A stretch of 64,000 nucleotides of DNA from Silicimonas sp. Its GTDB lineage: Bacteria; Pseudomonadota; Alphaproteobacteria; Rhodobacterales; Rhodobacteraceae. The DNA is taken from the NCBI GenBank assembly GCA_022826385.1, contig JAJDUZ010000031.1, positions 1 through 64,000 on the forward strand. The letters run 5' to 3'. The notes below the pieces were generated by a model. The model saw nothing but the letters and a program-made list of their open reading frames with translations, was not told the origin of the DNA and ran no database searches. How positions within the stretch are numbered: position 1 is the stretch's first letter; every line of letters starts with the position of its first letter. Of this stretch, positions 9,720 to 18,964 are shown one piece after another. The position numbers were made by a program, and so were the translations under genes.

Positions 9720-9774
9720 GGGGAGGGCCCAGCCCTCCCCGAACCCCTCCCGGGATATTTCGAGGCCGATGGAG
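9720..9774 (+). terminator. 3'-end hairpin element, copy A
   Basis: A 9-bp stem (9720-9728 with 9732-9740, loop CCA) is followed by CCTCCCGGGATATTTCGAGG and then CCGATGGAG. It sits just after the AAA ATPase gene, in the same orientation. The tail is nearly identical to the reverse strand of 58954-58972. It probably acts as a transcript end, although the T-run is short. It is one of at least four related copies in the window. Confidence 0.65.
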
Positions 9775-9835
9775 AGCCGGTTTTCTTCTGCTGATCCGAT
9801 GCTATTCTTGGCGGTGAGCAGACAAAGAGGCTGGC

Positions 9836-10834
9836 GTGGCCGACCCGACCCTTCTGACCTTCACCGTTATGAAGAACGAGGGCCCGTTCATTCTTGAATG
9901 GGTGGCGTGGCAGCGCCTGATGGGCGTCGACCATATCCTTGTCTTCACCAATGATTGCGATGACGGGACAGACGCCATTCTGGATGAACTGGACCGGATG
10001 GGCTGAGTGACCCATGCGCCGAACCCGATCGCCATCGCGCCGAAAGGCTCGGACCTGCGAAAGCAACCGCATCTGGCCGGGATCAATTACGCCCGTCTGA
10101 CCCGCCAGTGGCGCGAGGCAGATTACGTGTTCCTGTCGGATGTCGACGAGTTTCCGTTGTTGCGTGCCGGAGATGCGGACTTGAAAGCGTTGATGGCGCG
10201 GCTCGGATGGCCCGACGTGTTGACGCTGGCCGAAACGCTGTTCGGCACCGGCGACGTTCTGCGGTTCGAAGACCGGCCGGTGACCGAGCAGTTTACCCGC
10301 AGTGCGAGCATGACGCCCGGCAAATGGCGGAGCCGCCGCGGCTTCAAGTCGATCACCCGCGTCGGCGCACGCGTGGCAATCCGCAATCATCGGCCTGTGG
10401 CAAACGCGAAGATTGCACCGGGGCTGCATTGGCTCGACGGCTCGGGGCGGGACTTTCCGATGGAGCTCAGGCATGTGCATCAGAAGGGCACCGACGCACG
10501 TGGGATGTTCGATCTGGTGACCTTGAACCACTATACGTTGCGGTCGCTTGAAAGCTTCCTTGTGAAACACGCCCGCGGCGACGCGGTGGCCGAGGGGCGG
10601 CTCGACAAGACATATTTCAGGCGGCGGAACCAGGTTGTCTCTCCGAACACCGAGATCCAGGCGCGGTCTGACGATCTGGCCGAGGCGATCGCCGGGTTGA
10701 AAGCCAATCCGCGCTTGTCCGACCTGCATGATGCGGCTGTCGAAACACATCGCGCGAAGATCCGATCTTTGACGAAAACGCCGCTTTACGCTGACCTGCT
10801 GGACCTTGCCGGTCTGACACCTGTTGATGGCTGA
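9836..10834 (+). pseudogene. Glycosyltransferase (Glyco_tranf_2_4 type) broken by an in-frame TGA
   Basis: The reading frame opens at GTG 9836 with a typical start for this family (LLTFTVMKNEGPFILEWVAW). It reaches TGA at 10004-10006 after 56 codons, then continues in the same frame for 275 more codons from a GTG at 10007. The downstream part keeps the DxD-type site FLSDVDEFP. Both halves belong to one family, so a single nonsense change is the simplest reading. The downstream part could still be made from the GTG at 10007, but it would lack the nucleotide-binding first strand. Its 3' end overlaps the helicase start by 8 bases. Confidence 0.75.
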
Positions 10835-13241
10835 CGCGCTGCCCAAGCGGTTTCACGACTGGTTTCAGTCGCATGGGTGGTCGGCCCATCCTCACCAGCT
10901 TGAGATGGCGGCAGAAGCCGAAGCGCCCGCCTTGCTGTTGATTGCGCCGACCGGGGGCGGCAAGACACTCGCCGGGTTCTTGCCAACCTTGGCCGAGCTG
11001 GCCGATGGCGGGCATGACGGGTTGCACACGATCTATGTCTCGCCGCTCAAGGCCCTTGCAGCCGATATCCGGCGCAACCTGCGTACGCCGATAGACGAGA
11101 TGGGGTTGCCGATCCGAGTCGAGGATCGAACCGGCGACACCTCGGCCACGCAGAAGAAACGCCAACGCACCAACCCGCCGCATATCCTGCTGACGACGCC
11201 TGAAAGCCTCGCGTTGCTTTTGTCCTATGAAGACGCGCCGAAGATGTTCGCCGGATTGTCGCGGGTCATCGTGGACGAGATTCATGCCTTGGCGGAATCG
11301 AAGCGCGGCGACCAGTTGATGCTGTGTCTCTCCGAATTGCAGGTGATGTGTCCGAAAATGCGTCGTGTGGGGCTCTCGGCCACGGTCGAGGACCCCGGCA
11401 CCATCGCGCGCCTTCTTGCGCGACATCCCGATCCTTGTCCCATCCTGCGCGCGGATCCCGGGCCGGACCCCGACATTGCGATGCTCAGAACGGATGTGAT
11501 GCCGCCCTGGTCCGGCGGGGGTGCAGGCTATGCCATTCCGGCGGTGCTGGAGGAAGTGAAGAAACACCGAACGACGCTGATCTTTCACAACACGCGGGCG
11601 CAGGCCGAGATCTTCTTCCATGCGCTTTGGCTCGCCAACGAGGACAGCCTGCCAATCGGCATTCATCATGGCTCGCTCGCGAAGGCGCAGCGCCAAAAGG
11701 TGGAAGCGGCGATGGTCGCGGGCGAGTTGCGGGCCATTGTCTGCACCGGCACGCTCGATCTTGGGATCGATTGGGGGGATGTGGACCTGATCATTCAGGT
11801 CGGCGCGCCGAAGAACGTAAAGCGCCTTGTGCAGCGGATCGGGCGCGCCAATCACAACTACAATGCGCCATCGAAAGCCCTGATCGTGCCCGCAAACCGG
11901 TTCGAGGTGGTCGAATGCGTGGCCGCCTTGCAGGCGGTGCGGGATGCGGAACTGGACGGGGATCCAAAGGGGCCGGGTCCGCGCGATGTGACCTGTCAGC
12001 ACATCCTGATCCGCGCGTGTCGGGGGCCGTTCGACGCGACGGAACTCTTCAACGCGTTTCGCACCAGTGGCGCTTATGCGGATCTTGAGCGTGCTGCCTT
12101 CGACGAATGCCTCGACCTGATGGCGACCGGGGGCTATGCCTTGCGCGCCTATGACCGGTGGCAGAGGTTGAAGCAGGATGCAGATGGGCTTTGGCATCTT
12201 CGCGACCCTCGGGCGGCAGCGCATATCCGGCGCAACCTTGGCACTATCCTTGACACCGAAACGCTAAAGGTTCGCTTGAAGAACCGGATGGGCGGCCGAC
12301 CGTTGGGTGAGATCGAGGAAGGGTTCGCCGCCACACTGTCGCCCGGCGATACGTTCCTGATCGGCGGGCAGATCGTGCGCTATGAAGGCCTGAAGGAAAT
12401 GACGGTCGAGGTGACGCGGCGCGCCGACAAGGCGCCCAAGATCGCGACGTTCAATGGCTCGAAGTTTTCGACCTCGACCCAACTCACGCACCGCATTCTC
12501 CGCAGTTTCGCCAAGCGTGACTGGACCGGCTTGCCTGACCACACGGTGGGCTGGCTTGAATTGCAGGCCAAACGCTCGAAATTGCCCAGCGCCGATCGCA
12601 TCTTGGTCGAGAGCTTTCCGCATGATGGGCGGCAAAGCACCTGCATCTATGGGTTTGCGGGCCGGAACGCGATGCAGACCTTGGGGCTGTTGGTCACGCA
12701 CCGCATGGAGGCCGAGGGGCTGGCACCGCTGGGCTTCGTCTCGACAGATTATGCTGTGCTGATCTGGGGGCTTGAGCAGGTGCCGGACCCGGCCCCGCTG
12801 TTCGAAGCAAATGCCCTGCGCGCGGCTTTCAAGACATGGATGTCCGGCAATGCCGTGATGAAGCGCACGTTCCGCGGGACGGCGACCGTTTCAATGATGC
12901 TCGAGCGGAACTATGGCGCGGACCGCCGCTCGGGGCGGCAGGCGACGTTTTCGTCGGACATCCTTTATGACACCCTGATCAAGTACGACCCCAAACACCT
13001 GCTTTTGGAAATCACGCGGGAAGAAGCCAATCGCGGGCTGGTCGATTTCGGCCGGATCGAGGAGATGCTGGTGCGGTCAGGTGGCGAGGTCGACCATGTG
13101 ATCCTTGATCGCGTCACGCCGCTTGCCGCGCCGCTGTTCCTTGAGCCCGGTCGTATTCCAATCGCGGGCGAAGGGCGCGAACGCATCCTTGCGGCCGAGG
13201 CCGAACGCCTGATGGCAGAGGCTGGTTTGGACAGCGTTTAA
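10827..13241 (+). CDS. Ligase-associated DNA-damage-response DEXH helicase (Lhr-type)
   Basis: This superfamily 2 helicase has 804 residues. The motifs appear in order: APTGGGKTLAGFLP (motif I), YVSPLKALAADI (Ia), TTPESLALLL, VDEIHALAESKRG (DEIH, motif II), LSATVEDP (III), then the second RecA domain with FHNTRAQAEIF, TGTLDLGIDWGDVD and QRIGRANH (VI). A winged-helix and Lhr-specific C-terminal region follow. The family is normally encoded beside an MBL-fold exonuclease, an ATP-dependent ligase and PdeM, with a role in DNA repair. None of these is adjacent here, though a matching exonuclease lies at the far end of the window. The ATG at 10827 is preferred to the TTG one codon upstream. Confidence 0.9.
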   Translation: MADALPKRFHDWFQSHGWSAHPHQLEMAAEAEAPALLLIAPTGGGKTLAGFLPTLAELADGGHDGLHTIYVSPLKALAADIRRNLRTPIDEMGLPIRVEDRTGDTSATQKKRQRTNPPHILLTTPESLALLLSYEDAPKMFAGLSRVIVDEIHALAESKRGDQLMLCLSELQVMCPKMRRVGLSATVEDPGTIARLLARHPDPCPILRADPGPDPDIAMLRTDVMPPWSGGGAGYAIPAVLEEVKKHRTTLIFHNTRAQAEIFFHALWLANEDSLPIGIHHGSLAKAQRQKVEAAMVAGELRAIVCTGTLDLGIDWGDVDLIIQVGAPKNVKRLVQRIGRANHNYNAPSKALIVPANRFEVVECVAALQAVRDAELDGDPKGPGPRDVTCQHILIRACRGPFDATELFNAFRTSGAYADLERAAFDECLDLMATGGYALRAYDRWQRLKQDADGLWHLRDPRAAAHIRRNLGTILDTETLKVRLKNRMGGRPLGEIEEGFAATLSPGDTFLIGGQIVRYEGLKEMTVEVTRRADKAPKIATFNGSKFSTSTQLTHRILRSFAKRDWTGLPDHTVGWLELQAKRSKLPSADRILVESFPHDGRQSTCIYGFAGRNAMQTLGLLVTHRMEAEGLAPLGFVSTDYAVLIWGLEQVPDPAPLFEANALRAAFKTWMSGNAVMKRTFRGTATVSMMLERNYGADRRSGRQATFSSDILYDTLIKYDPKHLLLEITREEANRGLVDFGRIEEMLVRSGGEVDHVILDRVTPLAAPLFLEPGRIPIAGEGRERILAAEAERLMAEAGLDSV

Positions 13242-13336
13242 CTTTTTTCGAATTTTTTTCGATGGCCGGGAATAATCCCGCAGGCCGGGGCGTAACCCTC
13301 ACGAAGCAACACTGAAACCTTATGAGGATTACGACC

Positions 13337-13681
13337 ATGACGACCCAGAACCGCCGCCAGTTCCTGAAATTTGGCCTGACCGCTGCTGCTGCCCTGCCGC
13401 TGATCGCAACCGCCGCAAAAGCTGCAGGCCACAAGACCCACCAGATCGAAATCTCGGGTCACAAATTCCAGCCCAACGCCCTGAAGATGGAAGCAGGCGA
13501 CAAGGTGATGTTCGTCAACCTCGACGGTGCACCGCACACCGCGACCGACGACAATGGCGCGTTTGACACCGGCCGCCTGAACAAGGGCGAAGACGCCACC
13601 ATCGTGATCGAGAAAGCCGGCACCTATAGCTTCTTCTGCAAGTTCCACCCCGGCATGCGTGGCCAGATCATCGCCTCGTAA
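13337..13681 (+). CDS. Tat-exported small blue-copper protein (cupredoxin)
   Basis: This 114-residue protein begins with a twin-arginine signal (NRRQFLKFGL, then an Ala-rich stretch ending near AKAAG). The mature cupredoxin domain keeps the type 1 copper ligands: His in APHTA, then Cys, His and Met in FFCKFHPGM. It is probably a periplasmic electron carrier, similar to amicyanin or plastocyanin-like proteins. I chose the ATG at 13337, not 13322, because GAGGA at 13324-13328 is well spaced for it and the Arg-Arg pair is then in the usual place. No redox partner is adjacent. Confidence 0.88.
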   Translation: MTTQNRRQFLKFGLTAAAALPLIATAAKAAGHKTHQIEISGHKFQPNALKMEAGDKVMFVNLDGAPHTATDDNGAFDTGRLNKGEDATIVIEKAGTYSFFCKFHPGMRGQIIAS

Positions 13682-13800
13682 CCTGTCTCCCCCGTGTCCC
13701 CAAAGTAACGAGTAACACTGTCTCCCCAAGTAGTGTGTGTGACCGCGGCTGCCTGCCCTCGCCTTGTCCCGGCGTCGGCGGGCAGTCGTACGTTCAGGTG

Positions 13801-14982
13801 TCAGTCACAGAGGCTGTCGACGACCTTGGCCAAGAACGCCTCGCCGGCCTCGAACTGGGCAAGACTGATATATTCATCCGCCTGGTGCGCCTGTTCGATA
13901 TTGCCGGGTCCGCAGATGACGGATGAAATGCCCGCCGCCTGAAAATGCCCGGCCTCGGTGCCATAGCTGACAACATGATCTGCGTTGTCGCCGGTGATCC
14001 GGCGGACCAGCCCTTCGGCCATACCGTCTTCTTCCGGGACCAGTCCGGGCACGTCTTCGCCTTGCGCGACGATGATCCGCGTTTTGGGCGCAACCGCCTG
14101 CATCTCGTTCTCAATCTCGGCAATGCGGGCATTGGCAGCGCCCGTCCATGCCTCGGGGTCATCGTCCGGCACGAAACGCATCTCCATCACGAAGCGGCAA
14201 TCCCCGGCGGTGATGTTATGGGCCGTGCCACCACTGATCTTGCCCACATGCAGCGTCGTCCACGGCGGATTGAAAATCGCGGCCACCGGCGATGGCGTCC
14301 TGGCCTGACTTTCGGCATTTCGCGCGTTCGCCCACTCGATCAGACGCGCGGCCTCGTGGATCGCGCTGACACCCTTGTGCATCAGCGAGGAATGCACCTC
14401 GTGGCCTTTGATGTGGATGTCGTAAGACGCACTGCCCTTGTGGCCCGTCACACAGGCCATCATCGAAGGTTCCCCGATGATCGCCGCACCGGCCTTGGGC
14501 AACCCGGCCTCGGCCATCGCTTCAATCAGCGGCGGCGCACCGGCACAGCCGATTTCCTCGTCAAATGAGAGTGCAATTTGCAAGGGCCGCTTCAGGTCGC
14601 TTTTCAAAGCGCGCTTCAGGGCATGCAACGCCAGTGCGTCGAAGCCCTTCATGTCGCATGTGCCGCGCCCGTAAAGCTTGCCGTCCCGCTCGGTGACCGT
14701 CCACGGGTCGGACGACCAGTCTTGCCCGTCGATTGGCACCACATCGGTGTGACCCGAGAGCACAACACCACCCGGCACCTCCGGCCCGACATGGCAGAAG
14801 ATCGCGTGTTTCGACGGATCGTCCGCCTTCGGCATCCGGTAAGCCTTGACCCCGATTGAGGTCAGATAGGCCTCGACCCAGTCTATCAGCGGCAGATTGG
14901 TGTCGCGGCTGACCGTTGGAAACGACACCAACGCCTCCATGATCTCGCGTGCCGAAAGGTCGGCCAATCCGTCAGATGTCAT
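13801..14982 (-). CDS. argE: Acetylornithine deacetylase (M20 family)
   Basis: This cytoplasmic M20 metallopeptidase would convert N-acetylornithine to ornithine in arginine synthesis. The 393 residues show the zinc-site motifs SGHTDVVP, GRGTCDMKGF and SFDEEIGCAG, and a late GTEAGHFQ. Length matches ArgE. It ends the minus-strand unit that begins with the ABC ATPase gene, 9 bases upstream of it. The link to a peptide importer hints that the true substrate could be another acylated amino acid or dipeptide; M20 enzymes are hard to tell apart by sequence. Confidence 0.82.
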   Translation of the reverse strand: MTSDGLADLSAREIMEALVSFPTVSRDTNLPLIDWVEAYLTSIGVKAYRMPKADDPSKHAIFCHVGPEVPGGVVLSGHTDVVPIDGQDWSSDPWTVTERDGKLYGRGTCDMKGFDALALHALKRALKSDLKRPLQIALSFDEEIGCAGAPPLIEAMAEAGLPKAGAAIIGEPSMMACVTGHKGSASYDIHIKGHEVHSSLMHKGVSAIHEAARLIEWANARNAESQARTPSPVAAIFNPPWTTLHVGKISGGTAHNITAGDCRFVMEMRFVPDDDPEAWTGAANARIAEIENEMQAVAPKTRIIVAQGEDVPGLVPEEDGMAEGLVRRITGDNADHVVSYGTEAGHFQAAGISSVICGPGNIEQAHQADEYISLAQFEAGEAFLAKVVDSLCD

Positions 14983-14991
14983 GCTGCGCCC

Positions 14992-16821
14992 TCAGTACCC
15001 GCTGTCCGTGGTCAACACATAGTGCCCCGGGCTGACTTCGTCATACTGGCTGGGTTCAGGTTCATAGTCGACCGGGAAGATCGGCGACGGGATGGGTTTG
15101 AAGTTCAGGTCCCGCTCGGACTTCCGTTTGCGCGGGTCGGCCACAGGCACCGCCGACATCAAAGCCTTGGTATAGGGATGGCGCGGGTCTTCGAAGATCG
15201 CCGCGCGCGGCCCCATCTCGACGATCCGGCCAAGATACATCACCCCGACCGCGTGGCTGACGCGTTCGACCACCGCCATGTCGTGGCTGATGAACAGCAT
15301 CGAGATACCAAGCTCGGCCTGCAACTCCATCAGCAGGTTCAGCACCTGCGCCTGCACGCTGACGTCCAGCGCACTAACGGCTTCGTCCGCAATGATAAGC
15401 TTCGGGTTGAGGGCAAGCGCCCGCGCGATCGCGATCCGCTGGCGCTGACCACCCGACATCTCGTGCGGGAACCGGTTCAGGAAACTCCGTGGCAATTCCA
15501 CCCGGTCAAAAAGCTGCGCTACCTTGTCGGCGCGTTCCTGCGGCGTGCCAATCCCGTAGTTGATCAAAGGTTCGGCAACCTGATCCTGCAGCTTCATCTG
15601 CGGATTGAGCGACGCGAACGGGTCCTGAAAGATCATCTGCATGTCGCGCCGCGCGCGCCGCAGGTCCTGCTGGCTGAACCCCATCACATCGGTGCCGTCC
15701 AGCCAAACCTCGCCCGAGGTCGGCTCCACAAGACGCAAGACCGAACGGCCGCACGAGGACTTGCCACAACCGGATTCGCCCACAAGACTGAGCGTTTGAC
15801 CCGATTTTACCTGGAATGACACATCTTCGACCGCGTGAACATTGGCCACGGTCCGGCGGAAGAACCCGCCTTTTACCGGGAAGCGCGTGGTCAGGTTCTT
15901 CACGTCCAGCAGAACCTTGTCTTCCTTGGGAAGGATCGGCTCGGATGCCGCTTCACCATCCCCCATCAGCTTGAGCCTGACAGGCGCCGTTGTGCCGGTC
16001 ATCTCGCCCAGCTTCGGCACCGCCGCCAGCAGCGCCTTGGTATAGGCATGTTGCGGCGCTTCGAAGATTTGTTCGACCGGACCTTCTTCCACCTTGTTGC
16101 CGCGAAACATGACGACAACACGGTCAGCCATCTGGGCCACGACCGCCATGTCGTGGGTGATGAACATGACCGCCGTCCCGGTCTCGCGCTTCAAGCGGTC
16201 GATCAGGGCAAGGATCTCGGCCTGGATCGTGACATCCAGCGACGTCGTCGGCTCGTCGGCGATCAACAGGCGTGGCTCACAGGCCAAGGCCATGGCGATC
16301 ACAACACGCTGGCGCATACCGCCCGACAGTTCATGCGGGTACTGGGCCATCCGACGCTCGGGTTCAGGGATGCGCACTTGCCGCAGAAGTTCCAGCGCCC
16401 GTTCGTTCGCCTGGTCCTTGGACATGCCCTTGTGAACACGCAGACCCTCGGTCAACTGGCGCCCGACGGTAAAAACCGGGTTCAGCGACGTCATCGGCTC
16501 TTGGAAAATCATTCCGATCTCGTTGCCGCGGATCGTCTTCATGACGCTGTCGCCAGCTTTCGAGACGTCGATCTGACCGCCATGATCGGCACCACGGTCA
16601 AACAGAAGCTGACCCCCGGCAATCTGCCCGCCGCCGAACTCGACCAGCCGCATCAGCGACAGGGACGACACCGATTTGCCCGACCCCGATTCGCCGACCA
16701 CCGCCACGGTCTCGCCCGGGGCGATGTCGAAACTCACATCTTCCACGCCGACGACAGGGCCGTCCTTGGTCTGGAATTCGACGCGAAGATTGCGCAAGGA
16801 AGCGAGAGGTTGATCGAGCAT
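14992..16821 (-). CDS. Fused two-domain peptide ABC transporter ATPase (DppD-DppF type)
   Basis: Two full ABC ATPase domains are joined in a single 609-residue protein. Each has Walker A (GESGSGKS and GESGCGKSS), the signature LSGGMRQR or MSGGQRQR, Walker B and an oligopeptide-type C-terminal extension. It would energise an oligopeptide or dipeptide importer, with the binding protein and permeases encoded divergently at 17.2-20.9 kb. I start at the ATG at 16821 because GGAAGGA lies five bases upstream. An in-frame start 18 codons further up is less likely. argE follows. Confidence 0.9.
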   Translation of the reverse strand: MLDQPLASLRNLRVEFQTKDGPVVGVEDVSFDIAPGETVAVVGESGSGKSVSSLSLMRLVEFGGGQIAGGQLLFDRGADHGGQIDVSKAGDSVMKTIRGNEIGMIFQEPMTSLNPVFTVGRQLTEGLRVHKGMSKDQANERALELLRQVRIPEPERRMAQYPHELSGGMRQRVVIAMALACEPRLLIADEPTTSLDVTIQAEILALIDRLKRETGTAVMFITHDMAVVAQMADRVVVMFRGNKVEEGPVEQIFEAPQHAYTKALLAAVPKLGEMTGTTAPVRLKLMGDGEAASEPILPKEDKVLLDVKNLTTRFPVKGGFFRRTVANVHAVEDVSFQVKSGQTLSLVGESGCGKSSCGRSVLRLVEPTSGEVWLDGTDVMGFSQQDLRRARRDMQMIFQDPFASLNPQMKLQDQVAEPLINYGIGTPQERADKVAQLFDRVELPRSFLNRFPHEMSGGQRQRIAIARALALNPKLIIADEAVSALDVSVQAQVLNLLMELQAELGISMLFISHDMAVVERVSHAVGVMYLGRIVEMGPRAAIFEDPRHPYTKALMSAVPVADPRKRKSERDLNFKPIPSPIFPVDYEPEPSQYDEVSPGHYVLTTDSGY

Positions 16822-17197
16822 GGTGTCCTTCCGGGTGTGTTCCGAAACGCTAATCGTGGGGCTCACACGCGTCAATCAGGCGAGATCGGGCCGATCCACG
16901 ACAATCCACTGCTTAAGCGGCCGCGTGAATTTGTTACGTGTCCCAAGCGTCCTTGCACAAATCATCACCACACGTCGAAATCCTAGGCAGAATTTTCTGC
17001 CTCTTGTCGCGGCAACGCTTGCAATTTGTTGACCTTTTGGTCGAAACTCCAAGTGTCCGTGCCTAGGGGGTAAGGACGATCATAATAACCGAAGATGGAT
17101 CGTGGTGCATTTCACGCAGCCCGACAACACTGTCCCCACCCTGCTGTCCGTCCCGGCAGCACCTTTGGCACGCTCATCCCAACAAGGAGTGAATCCC
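16822..17197. other. Divergent intergenic region between the two halves of the peptide transporter
   Basis: About 376 bases without a convincing gene separate the minus-strand ATPase gene from the plus-strand binding-protein gene. It holds one perfect palindrome (16985-17002, listed separately) and an AT-rich stretch around 17020-17090 that could contain the plus-strand promoter. The ribosome site of the binding protein is AAGGAG at 17184-17189. Nothing else stands out. Confidence 0.6.
16985..17002. promoter_or_regulatory. 18-bp perfect palindrome, candidate operator
   Basis: AGGCAGAATTTTCTGCCT reads the same on both strands. GCAGAA-TT-TTCTGC resembles sites bound by Lrp/AsnC-family regulators in alphaproteobacteria. 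It lies between the divergent ATPase and binding-protein genes and could control both. The regulator is not in the window; the assignment is inference from symmetry and position. Confidence 0.5.
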
Positions 17198-18913
17198 ATG
17201 AAACTCATGACAGCCCTTCTGGGCGCGTCGGCACTTTGTGCAATGTCGACCGCTGCTGTCGCAGATGGCCACGAAGGCGAACGTGGCCGAGACGGCGAAG
17301 TCCGTATCATCTACTGGCAGGCGCCATCGATTCTGAACCCGTTCCTCTCGGGCGGCACGAAAGACATCGAAGCCGCTTCGCTCGTCCTTGAACCCCTCGC
17401 GCGCTACGACGAGAACGGCAACATCGTCACATGGCTCGTCGACGAAATCCCGACCATTGCAAATGGCGGTGTCGCCGAAGACCTGACCCAGATCACCTGG
17501 AAGATCTCGGAAGGTATTGTCTGGTCGGATGGCACGGCGTTCACCTCGGCAGACGTGAAATTCACCTATGAGTACTGCACGCATCCCGAAGGCGGCTGCG
17601 CCCAGTTGACCAAGTTCGGCGGCGTCGAAAGCGTCGAGACGCCGGACGCATTGACCGTTGTCGTCAACTATTCCGAACCGCAGCCCAACCCGTATCTGCC
17701 GTTTGTCGGCAACGAGAGCCCGATCATTCAGGCGGCTCAGTTCGCAGACTGCATGGGCGCCAAGGCCCCCGAATGCACCGAGGCGAACTTCAACCCGGTC
17801 GGCACCGGCCCGTTCACGGTCACCGAGTTCAAGCCGAACGACGTGATTACCTTTGCCGCCAACGAAAACTATCGTGAAGAAGGCAAGCCGGCCTTCGCCA
17901 AGGTCACCTTCAAAGGTGGCGGCGACGCAACGGCTGCTGGTCGCGCAGTCATGGAAACCGGCGAATTCGACTATGCATGGAACCTGCAGCTGGCCCCCGA
18001 CGTGATCGCCAAGATGCAGGAAGGCGGCAAAGGCACGCCGGTCGCAGGTTTCGGCCCGCTGGTCGAGCGTATCATGCTGAACCACACCAACCCTGACCCC
18101 AGCCTCGGGCCGGACGAGCGTGCCGTGATCAAGCCGCACCCGTTCCTGCAGGAGCCTGCCGTCTACAAGGCCATGTCGATGGCCATCGACCGCGCGCTTC
18201 TGGTGGAAGTCGGCTATGGTGACGCCGGCAAAGTGACCTGCAACTGGGTCCCCGCCCCGGAAATCTATGCCTCCACCTCGCTTGACTGCGAAACGCAGGA
18301 CATCGCTGGTGCGAATGCACTTCTGGATGAAGCAGGGTTCGTCGACAGCGACGGCGACGGCGTGCGCGAAGTGAACGGCGTCCCGATGAAGCTGCTCTAC
18401 CAGACCTCGACCAATGCAGTGCGTCAGGACTTCCAAGCTCTGATCAAGCAGTGGTGGGCCGAGATCGGCATCGAAACCGAGCTTCGTAACCTCGACGCGT
18501 CGGTCTTCTTCGGCGGCGATCCGGGCAGCCCGGACACGTTCCAGAAGTTCTACGCCGATGTCGAGATGTACGCGAACACCTTCGCTGGCACCGACCCGCA
18601 GGCCTATCTGGGCCACGGTCTGTGCGACAAGGCGCCTTCACCGGCCACGCAGTGGCAAGGCGAAAACATCAGCCGCTTCTGCATGGAAGAGTATGATGCC
18701 CTGCATGCAGAGCTTGCAAAAACGGCCGCGATCGAAGATCGGGCCAAGATTGCGCAGCAGCTGAACGACATGGCCGTGTCCAACGGGATGATGATCCCGC
18801 TGGTGCACCGTGGCCGGATCTCGGCACATGCCAACACGCTGGGCGGCGTCAAGCTCAACGTGTGGGACAGCGAGATTTGGAACACAGCCGACTGGTACCG
18901 GATCGGCAACTGA
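17198..18913 (+). CDS. Periplasmic peptide-binding protein (SBP family 5)
   Basis: This is the extracytoplasmic receptor of the peptide ABC transporter, 571 residues. An N-terminal signal peptide (MKLMTALLGASALCAMSTAAVA) is followed by a typical family 5 fold with YWQAPSILNPFLSGG near the start, LVDEIPTIANGG, and DLTQITWKISEGIVWSDGTAFTSADV split over successive strands. I start at the ATG at 17198, which has AAGGAG upstream and gives a clean signal peptide. Upstream in-frame codons have neither. An 11-bp hairpin follows the stop, then the two permease genes. Confidence 0.92.
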   Translation: MKLMTALLGASALCAMSTAAVADGHEGERGRDGEVRIIYWQAPSILNPFLSGGTKDIEAASLVLEPLARYDENGNIVTWLVDEIPTIANGGVAEDLTQITWKISEGIVWSDGTAFTSADVKFTYEYCTHPEGGCAQLTKFGGVESVETPDALTVVVNYSEPQPNPYLPFVGNESPIIQAAQFADCMGAKAPECTEANFNPVGTGPFTVTEFKPNDVITFAANENYREEGKPAFAKVTFKGGGDATAAGRAVMETGEFDYAWNLQLAPDVIAKMQEGGKGTPVAGFGPLVERIMLNHTNPDPSLGPDERAVIKPHPFLQEPAVYKAMSMAIDRALLVEVGYGDAGKVTCNWVPAPEIYASTSLDCETQDIAGANALLDEAGFVDSDGDGVREVNGVPMKLLYQTSTNAVRQDFQALIKQWWAEIGIETELRNLDASVFFGGDPGSPDTFQKFYADVEMYANTFAGTDPQAYLGHGLCDKAPSPATQWQGENISRFCMEEYDALHAELAKTAAIEDRAKIAQQLNDMAVSNGMMIPLVHRGRISAHANTLGGVKLNVWDSEIWNTADWYRIGN

Positions 18914-18921
18914 TCCAATCC

Positions 18922-18947
18922 GTAGGGCGGGGGTGACCCCGCCCTAC
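18922..18947 (+). terminator. Hairpin between binding-protein and permease genes
   Basis: An 11-bp stem (GTAGGGCGGGG, 18922-18932, with 18937-18947) closes a GTGA loop without a T-run. Hairpins here usually protect or partly end the abundant binding-protein message ahead of the permease genes. This is a structural call only. Confidence 0.6.
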
Positions 18948-18964
18948 CCTTCTGGGGTCCGGGC

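Noticed and set aside
10004-10006. In-frame TGA read as selenocysteine
   Set aside because: The family uses no conserved Cys or Sec at this site, no SECIS-like structure is apparent, and a nonsense change is simpler.
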